NCBI RefSeq assembly: GCF_001434055.1
Contig: NZ_AZCZ01000011.1
Span: 1-58,661, forward strand
Source of the DNA: Levilactobacillus parabrevis ATCC 53295
GTDB taxonomy: Bacteria; Bacillota; Bacilli; Lactobacillales; Lactobacillaceae
Reading direction: 5' to 3'
DNA: 58,661 nucleotides
Positions 35,362 to 44,246 of this stretch are shown one piece after another (position 1 is the stretch's first letter; every line of letters begins with the position of its first letter). The notes below the pieces were generated by a model that saw only the letters and a list, made by a program, of their open reading frames with translations, ran no database searches and was not told the DNA's origin. The position numbers and the translations under genes are program-made.

Positions 35362-37686
35362 TTACTTTAAATCGTCTTGATCGAAGAAGGCGTCAACCAC
35401 GCGTTGGGTGGCGTGCCCATCTTCCCAAACGTTGAATCGCTGACTGAAGGTCTGGTAGGCCGCCGCATAGTCGCGAGTGACCTGTGGCAGGTTATGCAGC
35501 GCCGCCAAGACATCGTCGTTGGTCTTCAACAGGGGACCGGGTAAATCTTTTTCCATATCGAGATAAAAGCCTCGTAGGACGCTCCCGTACTTCTCGTAAT
35601 CGTAAACGAAGTAGAGAATGGGGCGCTTCAGGATGGCATAATCGAAGAACACGCTGGAGTAGTCAGTAATCAGGACATCTGAAATCAAGTAGAGTTCGGC
35701 GATGTCGTCGTAACTAGATTCGTTGTACACGAAGTCACCAAAACCAGTCGTATCCAAGTGTTCCGTGATGAAGTAGTGGGTCCGTAAGACCAGTACGTAC
35801 TCATCACACAGTTCACGACGCAGACGGTTGATGTCGAGCTTCAAGGTAAACTTGTAATCACCGACACCGTAGTAATCGTCGTCACGCCAAGTTGGTGCGT
35901 AAAGGATGATCTTCTTATCCTGTGGAATGCCTAACTGTTCCTTGATCTGCCGGGCCCGGGCGTCGCGGTCCGGGGCACTCAGAATATCGTTACGTGGATA
36001 GCCGGACTTCAGCATCTTTTCGACCGGATACATGAAGGCGTGCTCGAAAACATCCACGGAGAACTGATTGGCCGTGACCAGATAGTCCCATTGACGAGAC
36101 TGCTGGAAGAAAATCTGCTTGTAGAGCGGATTGGCACTGGCCACGTTATCCATATCAAAGACTAAGTGCTTTAGTGGCGTCCCATGCCAAGTCGCCAGAA
36201 ACTTGGTGCTGGGTCGTTTGACGAACCACTTGGGTTGGCGCATGTTGATGACCTGGAACTTAGCGGTAGCCAAGTAATACATGTACCGCCAGCCGAATCG
36301 TTTTACCACGATTGTGTTGGGGCGCTTATCCGGCATACCGGTCACACCGGGATTGGAAATCCAAACGTGTTTGAACTGACCAGGATAGTTGGCTTGCAGG
36401 TAGTTATAAACAGCCTTGGGACTGTCTGAGAAGTTTCGACCCAGGAAGGATTCGTAGAGAATCGTTTTGGGCTTAATTGGGAGCTTGGTGAACCACCACA
36501 TGTAGGAGAGGCGCGTGATACCGCGTCCACGATGCTTGATCACACGGCCCAACTGGCGTAAATGTACGATACGGTTGATGGCGTGATGTGGGTAGACCGG
36601 TTGACGCCGAATCTTGTTGAGAATGTGACGACTCAACATTGAAATTTCACCAAGCGCTTCCGCATCGACCAGTTGTAGAAAATCATGAAGCTGTGTAATC
36701 AGCTGTGGAACGTTAGAGATAGTCGACGTGTCATCGTCATCGACCGTGGCCCCGGTAGCTAAAGCCATGTATAGGTACCGGTGAATTCGGTTCAGACAAT
36801 AGCGACTAAAAGCCAGATGGAGGCCTTCGTCGCTGATGTTTGCCAAGCTGGTGTGCCAAGCCGCCAGTCGTTGTTGCCAGCGGTCAGGTGCTTCAAGTTG
36901 GTGAACAGAAGGCTGGTTGATCGGATCGTTGTGCTTTACCCGGATGTAGGTTGGGTCGGCCAAGCGAAGATAGCTGCTAGTCCGGGCCATAACTTGCGTC
37001 AGGAAAGCATAGTCTGGGTAAAGGGCATTGGAAGTGTCGAACACTAATTGATTATCTTGAACCAAGCGGCGGTCGATCACCTTTCCAGTGATTTTCAGTT
37101 GGCGGTTGAATTGGGCCCACCGGTCATCACCGGTGCAGCGAACGTACTTGTGCTGTAGCCAATTAGCAGCGACTGGTGCCAGCTGTTGATCAGACGAAAG
37201 TTGGTTAAGCATCGCCTCATTCAGATTAACGGCGCGATTCTTGAGCTGCCGCCGCTTAGGACCGCCCCATTTAGGAAGACTGTCCGCGATGGGTGCCTGT
37301 TCTTGACTCGCCACGAAGGACGTATGAGGTTCATAAGTTGGGTATTGATACAGGTCAGCCAGCGTGTCGGCAGAGAGTGGTTGGATAGCTGAAACTTCAG
37401 CTAAAGCGTTAGCTGTCAGGTAGTCATCGCTATCGACAAAGACCAACCAGTCACCGACTGCAGTGGCCATGGCGGCATTGCGTGCAGCGCCAAGAGTCGA
37501 GCCATCAAAGCTGACTTGATGTACAGCAAAGGGCAGCTGCCAGTCGGGGGTGGTTAAATCGAGTGGTGTATTTAGGGCAATTAGCCATTCGAAATCATGC
37601 GTGGTTTGATTGACCAGGTTTTGGCGAAGTTCTAGTAACTGAGATAGCTCTGCAGGTTGGCAGGGCGTGATTATGCTAAATTTCAT
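35362..37686 (-). CDS. Two-domain GT2 glycosyltransferase/CDP-glycerol glycerophosphotransferase
   Basis: This is a 774-residue enzyme of surface polymer synthesis. Residues 1-about 110 form a GT2 (GT-A) start with GSTLGAARNAAM and the metal motif VDSDDYL. Residues about 400-770 form a TagB/TagF-like GT-B domain: ATWHGTPLKHLVF, LYAPTWRDDDY, LRTHYF and DVLITDYSSVFFDYA. Such proteins add polyol phosphate and a sugar to teichoic-acid-like polymers at the inner membrane face. AGGAGG precedes the ATG. It follows a 310-residue partner gene by 9 bases, in one operon. No other tag or tar genes lie nearby, so the acceptor is unknown. Confidence 0.87.
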   Translation of the reverse strand: MKFSIITPCQPAELSQLLELRQNLVNQTTHDFEWLIALNTPLDLTTPDWQLPFAVHQVSFDGSTLGAARNAAMATAVGDWLVFVDSDDYLTANALAEVSAIQPLSADTLADLYQYPTYEPHTSFVASQEQAPIADSLPKWGGPKRRQLKNRAVNLNEAMLNQLSSDQQLAPVAANWLQHKYVRCTGDDRWAQFNRQLKITGKVIDRRLVQDNQLVFDTSNALYPDYAFLTQVMARTSSYLRLADPTYIRVKHNDPINQPSVHQLEAPDRWQQRLAAWHTSLANISDEGLHLAFSRYCLNRIHRYLYMALATGATVDDDDTSTISNVPQLITQLHDFLQLVDAEALGEISMLSRHILNKIRRQPVYPHHAINRIVHLRQLGRVIKHRGRGITRLSYMWWFTKLPIKPKTILYESFLGRNFSDSPKAVYNYLQANYPGQFKHVWISNPGVTGMPDKRPNTIVVKRFGWRYMYYLATAKFQVINMRQPKWFVKRPSTKFLATWHGTPLKHLVFDMDNVASANPLYKQIFFQQSRQWDYLVTANQFSVDVFEHAFMYPVEKMLKSGYPRNDILSAPDRDARARQIKEQLGIPQDKKIILYAPTWRDDDYYGVGDYKFTLKLDINRLRRELCDEYVLVLRTHYFITEHLDTTGFGDFVYNESSYDDIAELYLISDVLITDYSSVFFDYAILKRPILYFVYDYEKYGSVLRGFYLDMEKDLPGPLLKTNDDVLAALHNLPQVTRDYAAAYQTFSQRFNVWEDGHATQRVVDAFFDQDDLK

Positions 37687-37695
37687 GGGGGCCTC

Positions 37696-38628
37696 CTAGT
37701 AGAACAACTGATGTGCCAGACGAGGCGATATCAGTTGTAAAAGTCCAAGGCGAGACCAACGATGGGTAGGCCCAATAATCAGTTGTTTGATACGTGTCAT
37801 TAGGGTTGTGTGTGCTTGCTTGGATAGTTGTTTACGACTGGCTGTCGTTAGCAAGAAATTAAGCTGGTGTTGTACGTAGTCCGTGTATGCAGGTTGCCAC
37901 ATAACATCCAGTTGGGCTGTGTCAACCTGTGTCAGTTCATCAAGCCAAGCGATAGGCGTAGCTTCAGCCCACATTGAGCGTTGAATTGTTGGGACGTGGA
38001 GACGCACGATATCCGTACCTTGACGCAAGACGGCAAAAGCTTGGGCAGCTGATACGAGTGGCAAAGTTGGTGTCAACAGTTCAGTTGGTAATAGAATGCC
38101 CGTTGGCCGGATGCGTTGGGTCATTTGCCGAATGTTCTGCAGGTTCGTCTGAACGCTGTAACTTTGAAGGCTCCAGAGGGTGAGGAGCCGTTCATCTGGG
38201 TCGTCGATGCTGGCCGTGGCGACTTGCCGGTAGGTTTGTTGCAGACCGGATTCTTGATGATCAGCAACGTACGCCATGATCTGGGCATCCAAGTCCTCTG
38301 ATGAATCAAAAGCCGCCAGACTAATTGGGCTGCCAGTGTGTTTTGCCATGACTTGCGCCCACTGGTGAAGGGCACCTGGAAGGACGTGGTCAGTTTCTCT
38401 TAAATTAATGAGATAGTTGTGAGGTGTTAAAGTCGGTTGCAATTGATTGACCGTTAACCCCCAGGCAACAACTTGGTCTTGTTGTTCGGGTGTGAGGGCC
38501 TGATCTGCTGGTAATTGCAGATTAAAAGAGGCGTCCGCAAAGTGTTGACTGGTCAACTCCCCTACGAGTGTGCTTAAGCACGCCCAGTCTAACTGGTTTT
38601 GCGGCACAATATTAACAAATACGTGCAT
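37696..38628 (-). CDS. Unknown partner of the glycerophosphotransferase, 310 residues
   Basis: I cannot name this protein. It is the first gene of an operon with the two-domain transferase 9 bases downstream. No signal peptide or membrane span is seen. The N-terminal third (NYLINLRETDHVLPGALHQW) resembles a GT2-like or degenerate GT-A fold without a DXD motif at the expected place. The C-terminal part is helical and basic. It may be a stabilising or regulatory subunit, or an accessory transferase. AGAAGGG precedes the ATG. Confidence 0.65.
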   Translation of the reverse strand: MHVFVNIVPQNQLDWACLSTLVGELTSQHFADASFNLQLPADQALTPEQQDQVVAWGLTVNQLQPTLTPHNYLINLRETDHVLPGALHQWAQVMAKHTGSPISLAAFDSSEDLDAQIMAYVADHQESGLQQTYRQVATASIDDPDERLLTLWSLQSYSVQTNLQNIRQMTQRIRPTGILLPTELLTPTLPLVSAAQAFAVLRQGTDIVRLHVPTIQRSMWAEATPIAWLDELTQVDTAQLDVMWQPAYTDYVQHQLNFLLTTASRKQLSKQAHTTLMTRIKQLIIGPTHRWSRLGLLQLISPRLAHQLFY

Positions 38629-38963
38629 TATTTTTCCCTTCTCCGATGAGGTATGTAGCTAATTATGAAAACGTGACAAAGCTATAACGTTCCTATTATA
38701 CGGAGTTTAGCAGGCCAATGCACCAACTATTTTGAAACGGGGAAAAACTTTAATAAAATCGTGGATTAAGGGAGAAATCAATTTGTTGGAGGAAAATTTC
38801 GATGGCGATATAGATACGCAAGTAGCCACCCGTAGAGCAATCGATTTGGCCTTACGGGTGGCTACTAAATTAGTAGAAGTGGTCTGCGTTTTCTGACTGA
38901 GTGCTTAGTTTTACTAAAGAGGGGTTGCTTGATGATTAGTGATGCCCCAATAATCACCAATCA
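38629..38963. other. Intergenic region with long stem-loop
   Basis: AGTAGCCACCCGTA (38821-38834) and TACGGGTGGCTACT (to 38866) form a near-perfect stem without a long T run on either strand. Promoter elements for the operon to the left are expected but not clear. No gene is seen. Confidence 0.5.
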
Positions 38964-39521
38964 CTAGCCGACTGTAAAGCCGGCACCGTGACCACCATAA
39001 TTGGTAAACTTCCCATTGTGTTCATGAATACCCCAGAGGACGTAGGTTCGGTTACCGACTTGTTTGACTTTTTCCTTCATAAACGAAACGTAGTTACCAT
39101 CAACGTAGGAGCCGTAGACGATGTTTGCGGACTGCCTTTGGCGCTTTAGCTTTTTTAACTTAGTCGCGTATTTTTTATGTAGTTTGTTGATCTTACGAGT
39201 CAGCGTCTTGGCCTGCTTTGCAGAATAGACGGTGCCTTTTTCTTGGGCAACGGTCTTTTTCAAACGGTTAAGGAGTTTGATTTTGTGCTGGAGGACATCC
39301 TTCCAGGCGATAGAGAGACCCTTCGCGTTTAGGGTCGCCGCTTTGAGTGCTTTCTGGTTTTTCTTAATGAAGGTTTTTCTTTCAGTTCGCAGGGCTTGTT
39401 TACCGGATATTTTAGAGGCAGAGATGTTAGTTGCCGGTAAGATCACCGTGGTAGCTAGGATGATGACGGTCAGAAATAACCCAATGATATGGCGAGGGTT
39501 GCCAACTTTTGGACGTTTCAT
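38964..39521 (-). CDS. Small secreted Lys-rich protein of unknown function
   Basis: This is a 185-residue exported protein I do not recognise. A signal peptide (HIIGLFLTVIILATTVIL) is followed by a predominantly helical, Lys-rich region (about 35-130; many KLKKLKR-type runs), possibly a coiled coil. The last 50 residues are beta-like and Gly/His-rich (GIHEHNGKFTNYGGHGAGF). GAGGAG precedes the ATG. The strong positive charge suggests binding to wall polymers or DNA. It stands alone. Confidence 0.65.
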   Translation of the reverse strand: MKRPKVGNPRHIIGLFLTVIILATTVILPATNISASKISGKQALRTERKTFIKKNQKALKAATLNAKGLSIAWKDVLQHKIKLLNRLKKTVAQEKGTVYSAKQAKTLTRKINKLHKKYATKLKKLKRQRQSANIVYGSYVDGNYVSFMKEKVKQVGNRTYVLWGIHEHNGKFTNYGGHGAGFTVG

Positions 39522-39971
39522 GGAATTCTCCTCTCACTTGGCTGGACGGGGCGATATTTAAGGCAAGCGGCATGTTGCGAATAATAGAATAGTAACCAAT
39601 CTTTATCAGAATTGTAGTACAAAAATAATCATGTAAATATGAATCTATTGGTAAAGACCGCTATTCTTGATCGAGATAACCTGTTAAGGGTATTGGATTA
39701 GCTAAACCATAGCATTCGCTGAGACGCCTGACAAGCATTATCTTCGCGAGAAATCGGGATGGCTGAGTGGTCTAAACAGGGTTAGTAGGCCCAATATGGT
39801 CAAGCTGTTGGTAACTGAAATTGGTCTGACTTTTCGTATAATTATCTTTGTTCACAGTCAGAACTGATTGCCTTGGTTAGCAAGCCACACCTTGAAGCGT
39901 CGCGTTAAAAATAGCCGGCCTCCCTAACGACAATTAGGAGAGCTGGCTATTGGCTAGTTGATGGTCAGAGC
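39522..39971. other. Intergenic region
   Basis: The left end carries the leader of the secreted Lys-rich gene, the right end the terminator of the HxlR gene (39909-39952). The middle shows no gene, repeat or strong promoter. Confidence 0.4.
39909..39952 (-). terminator. Terminator of the HxlR gene
   Basis: AATAGCC...CCTAA faces TTAGG...GGCTATT; the minus-strand end has five T. Confidence 0.75.
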
Positions 39972-40334
39972 CTAAACGTCGTCACGACTGAGCAGGGTAA
40001 TGGCCTCGCCGTTACTTTGTCGCCGGTCGATATTATCCTCGCCCCAGACGCAGAGTTCATGCAAGATTCCCGACAGTGACTGGCCGTAATCGGTTAGGCT
40101 GTAGTCAACACGCGGTGGGACCTGCTGATAGACGTGGCGGGAGACGATGTTGGCAGCCTCCAATTCGCGGAGTTGTTGGGTCAACATCTTTTGAGAAATT
40201 TGCGGAATAGCGCGAGCAAGCTCACCGGTCCGCATGGTTTGGTGACGTAGGTGACAGAGAATGATCGATTTCCATTTGCCACCGATGATCTCCATGGTGG
40301 CTTCGACACCAATGTGATAAGTTTTTGTGGGCAT
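39972..40334 (-). CDS. HxlR-family transcription regulator
   Basis: This is a 120-residue winged-helix protein. ATG 40334 follows AGGAGG; a longer open frame has no ribosome binding site. The family features are the start MEIIGGKWKSIILCHL, the recognition helix region ISQKMLTQQLRELEA and the wing PRVDYSLTDYG. Cys residues in IILCHL and ELCVWG could sense electrophiles, as in the related HypR/YodB. It is divergent from an MFS efflux gene, which is the probable target. Confidence 0.9.
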   Translation of the reverse strand: MPTKTYHIGVEATMEIIGGKWKSIILCHLRHQTMRTGELARAIPQISQKMLTQQLRELEAANIVSRHVYQQVPPRVDYSLTDYGQSLSGILHELCVWGEDNIDRRQSNGEAITLLSRDDV

Positions 40335-40393
40335 GAAACGGCCTCCTGACTGATAGTTACCTTTTGGTGGGTAGGGCACTTTAAAGTGGGTTC

Positions 40394-40421
40394 TTGTACT
40401 TGAGTTCTCAGTCAGTATAAT
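40394..40421 (+). promoter_or_regulatory. MFS efflux gene promoter in HxlR/MFS divergent region
   Basis: TTGTAC (40394-40399), 16 bases, TATAAT (40416-40421). Half-sites GTACTTGAGT overlap the -35 and fit control by the divergent HxlR protein. Confidence 0.55.
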
Positions 40422-40457
40422 CAATATTTATCGAGTTCGCAATTCAAGGAGGTCATT

Positions 40458-41663
40458 ATGACAAAAAAACTTTCACCAACATTTACACTACTTGCACTGG
40501 CCGTTAGTGCCTTTGCAATTGGATCAACTGAATTTATTAGTGTGGGGCTGATTCCCCTATTGATTCAAAGCTTCCATGTGAGCCTAGCTCAAGCGGGGTT
40601 GACGGTCTCAGTCTACGCTTTGGGTATCATGGTCGGCGCCCCTGTCATGACACTGCTGACTGGGCAAATCAACCGACACACACTGATGGTGGTGATCATG
40701 CTGCTATTTATTTCGGGTAACTTGGTTGCTGCCTTTGCCCCAACTTTCGTGATTCTTTTAGCCGGGCGAGTTATTGCCGCTTTGGCCCATGGTATCTTCA
40801 TGACGGTGGCGTCCGTGATTGCTGCTGATGTGGTGGCGCCTTCCAAACGGGCATCAGCAATCGCTGTGATGTTTACGGGACTGACGGTGGCTACGGTTAC
40901 TGGGGTGCCTCTGGGAACCATGATTGGGCAATTAGGCGGTTGGCGCTGGTCATTTATTTTTATCAGTGTTATTGGCGTAATCGGTTTGATTGCCGATTAC
41001 ATTCTGGTTCCGCGGAATCTGCCACTGCCCAGCAAGGCAACAGCGCGCGGCATCTTACGTGTTTTGGGAAACCCACAACTCTTAGTGGCCTTATTGGTGA
41101 CCGCGTTGGGTTACGGGGGAACCTTTGTGGCTTACACCTACCTATCTCCGTTGCTGGAACAACAAATGGGCTGGTCTAGCAGTGCCGTCGTGGTTATTCT
41201 GGTCGTCTACGGTTTGATGGTTGCTGTCGGGAACACGTTGGGCGGTCGCTGGGCGAATGCCAAGCCACTGGCAGCTTTATTGAAAATGTTTATCGGCCTT
41301 TTCGCCACGTTATTGGTTTTAACGGTAACCGCGAACAGCCAGTGGTTAGGCTTGCTGACGGTCTTAGTAATGGGGTTCTTCGCCTTCATGAACGTGCCTG
41401 GTCTACAGTTGTACATTGTTCAGCTGGCAGAAAAGTATACGCCAGCTGATATCACGATGGCCTCAGCCCTGAACATCTCGGCCTTTAACGTTGGGATTGC
41501 GCTGGGTTCCGGTATCGGTGGCCAGGTGACGAGTCGCTTTGGCCTGGGCTGGACGCCATTATTTGGGGCGTTGATGGTTGCGTTGAGTATCGCATTAACG
41601 GTCGGCTTGATCCGGCTAGCACGGCCCTCTAAGGTCCTGATCAATAAATTTAATCATAACTAG
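40458..41663 (+). CDS. DHA1-type MFS efflux transporter
   Basis: This is a 401-residue 12-span transporter of the AraJ/YdhP-like DHA1 group. It shows the typical start TEFISVGLIPLL, the TM2-3 loop motif (QINRHTLMVVI), AGRVIAALAHGIF, and TVTGVPLGTMIGQ (the antiporter motif C type). AAGGAGG precedes the ATG. It is divergently transcribed from an HxlR regulator. The substrates, perhaps drugs or sugars leaving the cell, cannot be told. Confidence 0.9.
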   Translation: MTKKLSPTFTLLALAVSAFAIGSTEFISVGLIPLLIQSFHVSLAQAGLTVSVYALGIMVGAPVMTLLTGQINRHTLMVVIMLLFISGNLVAAFAPTFVILLAGRVIAALAHGIFMTVASVIAADVVAPSKRASAIAVMFTGLTVATVTGVPLGTMIGQLGGWRWSFIFISVIGVIGLIADYILVPRNLPLPSKATARGILRVLGNPQLLVALLVTALGYGGTFVAYTYLSPLLEQQMGWSSSAVVVILVVYGLMVAVGNTLGGRWANAKPLAALLKMFIGLFATLLVLTVTANSQWLGLLTVLVMGFFAFMNVPGLQLYIVQLAEKYTPADITMASALNISAFNVGIALGSGIGGQVTSRFGLGWTPLFGALMVALSIALTVGLIRLARPSKVLINKFNHN

Positions 41664-41671
41664 TCAAATGG

Positions 41672-41707
41672 TACGGCAGGGAGGTAAAACTCGCTGCCGT
41701 TTTATTT
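41672..41707 (+). terminator. Terminator of the MFS gene
   Basis: ACGGCAG.GAG pairs with CTC.CTGCCGT, followed by T-rich sequence. Confidence 0.85.
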
Positions 41708-41835
41708 TGCGTTAAATGCAATCGCTAACACAAAAATACCAATACTTAATTATTTATATCGGGAGTTTTATATGCCGTTAACGGGTTTTCTCCGGTATAA
41801 TTTGACCTTAATGAGGACAGACTAGGGGGAGCATA

Positions 41836-43983
41836 GTGAAAAGGTTTTTGTTCATATTTTTTGTGATCGGAATAATGGTTAGTATCTGGCATGGTCGGGA
41901 GGTACAGGCAGCGAGTGTGAATGCTGATTTAGCACATGCGATTGCAACGGCACCGACGGGAATGCCGCTGGATCAAGCATTTACAACCGATATTATTGGA
42001 TCATCAACGAAGCTACTGGATTCGACGACCGTTCCAAAATCAATCGCGCAGATTACGCCGGAAGAACCCAATCAGGTTGGGGCTATTTGGTCGCGGAAGA
42101 GCGCTGGCAATCAGCGAAACCAGTTTAATTTGACCCAGAAAATGGAGATGGGGTTTTGGTTATACTTCGGTGATCGTGGTGAGGCAGCTGGTGAAGGCAT
42201 GGCATTTGTTGTGCAGAATTCAGCGCAGGGGGATCATGCCTTGGCGGGTAGTGGCCAATCGTTGGGGGTCTGGGGACACGTGACGAGTAACCAAAAGGGA
42301 TTAGCGCAACAAATTGCGCAGACCGCTATTCAGAACAGTTGGGCGCTGGAGTTTGATACGCACGTTGATGCCGATATACACGAATTGGCGGGCTACTTTG
42401 ATGGGGCTCAGGCAACACGTAAGACACCACATATCGCCTACGCCTCACCAGCGGATCCGAGCTATTATTTGTGGACACCAGAATTGACAAATGGTTCTTT
42501 GGCCGACAACTATGTGCTGCGTCACTATCACGCAAATCCGCTACATCATGGGGCGGATGGGACCTGGCACCATTTGACGATGTCTTGGGATCCAAACTCG
42601 CGGTACTTAACTTATTACTATGATGATCGGGACCCAGCGACGAATGCCGAACGAGAAATTTTTGACTCCGATACGTTTCGTGTGAAGTCTGAAGATGTGG
42701 CAACGGGAAGTGATCAAGATAAGGCCTATTGGGGGATCACTGGGGCAACGGGTCCCAATAATCAGGCGAATAATCTAGTGATGATCGACCACGCTTCGTC
42801 CTTGGGAAAGGTCACGGCCAACGTACATCTCGATGATGAGACGATGAAGCAGTCAGTCACAGCAGAGACTACGGTGGCTGCTGGTGATCAGCTGACGTAT
42901 CGCTATGAATTTGATTACCAACCGACTGATGACGAGCAGGAACTCCAGCCACTAACGATGACCATGCCGGTGCCGGAGGGATTGGACGTAACTGGTGGCC
43001 AAATCAGCTACAGCGATCAAAAGACTGAGAAAATTGCCAAGCCACAAGGTAAGCAGATCCAAGTGAAATGGTCGCAAGGATTGTCAAAACAGCGACATCA
43101 CGCAACCGTCAGAGTGACGGGGAAGGCCTTACCAACCCGGCAACCAGTGACCCGTCCGGCAGCGGTTGCCCAGTTCTATGGGGGCAACTATCAGACCACG
43201 TTAACCGCGCCAGCCTACAAGGTTGCAGGTGGCTTGTACTTAAAACTGACTAATCTTGGGGATGATATGTACCTGGTGAAACGCGATGGGACGACAACGG
43301 TGAAGGTCCGTCTCCAGAATGGCGACATCCCCTTGGAGCCAGCTACAGTCGATCAGTATCCACTTCAACTCAAGCTAAACGGAAAGGCCCACGCCTTAAC
43401 GGAGTTTGCGGGTGGGTTAGTGGCTGATGAAGTACCGGGAACGTATCAGATTCGGATTCCGGCCAGCCGACTGCAGGAGGGTGAAAATGACTTACGTTTA
43501 CAAGCTGTGGGTCATCAGTCGACTTCGAATGAAGTTGCCATTTCACTAGTTCGCTCGCCAGGGACTTTGAGTTTTGAACATGTACCCCAAGCTGCCTCAT
43601 TTGAAGCCCATGCTTTAGATGGCCGGCGGCAATTGTTGAAGCGCCATGATGATTGGCAACTCGGCGTTCGTGATGAGCGTGGTCCAGAAAAGAACTGGCG
43701 ATTGCAGGTAAAAGTGACTAATGAATTTATGACGATGACGGGGCAGAAGTTGCGTGGCCGGCCGTTATTAATGACGGCTAAGGGCTATCAGCCATTGGAC
43801 CAGAATGACGTAACGGTTGCTGAGAAGCCTAATCGGACCCAAGACAAAGTGTTTTGGGTAGATCGGACTTGGACGGCGGACACGGGAATTCTACTCGAGG
43901 TCGCTGCAGATGCGATAGGCGGTGATTATTCTGGAACCTTGCAGTGGTCGCTTGAAGATGTACCAGACTTGAATAATGGTTAG
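41836..43983 (+). CDS. Secreted lectin-like WxL surface protein (copy 1)
   Basis: This is a 715-residue exported protein started at GTG after GGGGGAG. The signal peptide ends near EVQAAS. Residues about 60-330 match an L-type (legume-like) lectin fold: FWLYFGDRG, EGMAFVVQNS, SLGVWG, WALEFDTH, HHLTMSWD. The C-terminal part has both halves of a WxL domain (DWQLGVRDERGP, then NWRLQVKV, and the final LQWSLEDVP), which holds such proteins to peptidoglycan without sortase. There is no LPXTG. It is a paralogue of the next gene, same strand, about 260 bases apart. Confidence 0.85.
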   Translation: MKRFLFIFFVIGIMVSIWHGREVQAASVNADLAHAIATAPTGMPLDQAFTTDIIGSSTKLLDSTTVPKSIAQITPEEPNQVGAIWSRKSAGNQRNQFNLTQKMEMGFWLYFGDRGEAAGEGMAFVVQNSAQGDHALAGSGQSLGVWGHVTSNQKGLAQQIAQTAIQNSWALEFDTHVDADIHELAGYFDGAQATRKTPHIAYASPADPSYYLWTPELTNGSLADNYVLRHYHANPLHHGADGTWHHLTMSWDPNSRYLTYYYDDRDPATNAEREIFDSDTFRVKSEDVATGSDQDKAYWGITGATGPNNQANNLVMIDHASSLGKVTANVHLDDETMKQSVTAETTVAAGDQLTYRYEFDYQPTDDEQELQPLTMTMPVPEGLDVTGGQISYSDQKTEKIAKPQGKQIQVKWSQGLSKQRHHATVRVTGKALPTRQPVTRPAAVAQFYGGNYQTTLTAPAYKVAGGLYLKLTNLGDDMYLVKRDGTTTVKVRLQNGDIPLEPATVDQYPLQLKLNGKAHALTEFAGGLVADEVPGTYQIRIPASRLQEGENDLRLQAVGHQSTSNEVAISLVRSPGTLSFEHVPQAASFEAHALDGRRQLLKRHDDWQLGVRDERGPEKNWRLQVKVTNEFMTMTGQKLRGRPLLMTAKGYQPLDQNDVTVAEKPNRTQDKVFWVDRTWTADTGILLEVAADAIGGDYSGTLQWSLEDVPDLNNG

Positions 43984-44246
43984 GTTGAATTTGAACACAG
44001 AAATAGTCACGCCACGAAACCATTGTGGAAAAAATGAAAATAGTCAATTTTAAACGGCCATCCTTCGAAAAATAGGCCACCCTAAACAGCGGGGAAAGCC
44101 TATCAATTCAGCACTTTTGATTGCGTACAATTATATTTTGCACAATTCTTTATGAAAACAACTTAATTTTGCGGTTAAACGGCCATTTCTCCTGTATACT
44201 CCCTAAGCGAGTGTTAATTCGATAGAGATTACGGGAGGAAATACAC

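Noticed and set aside
35362-38628. Complete teichoic acid gene cluster
   Set aside because: Only one transferase and one unknown gene; no tagO, tagD, tagGH or dlt genes.
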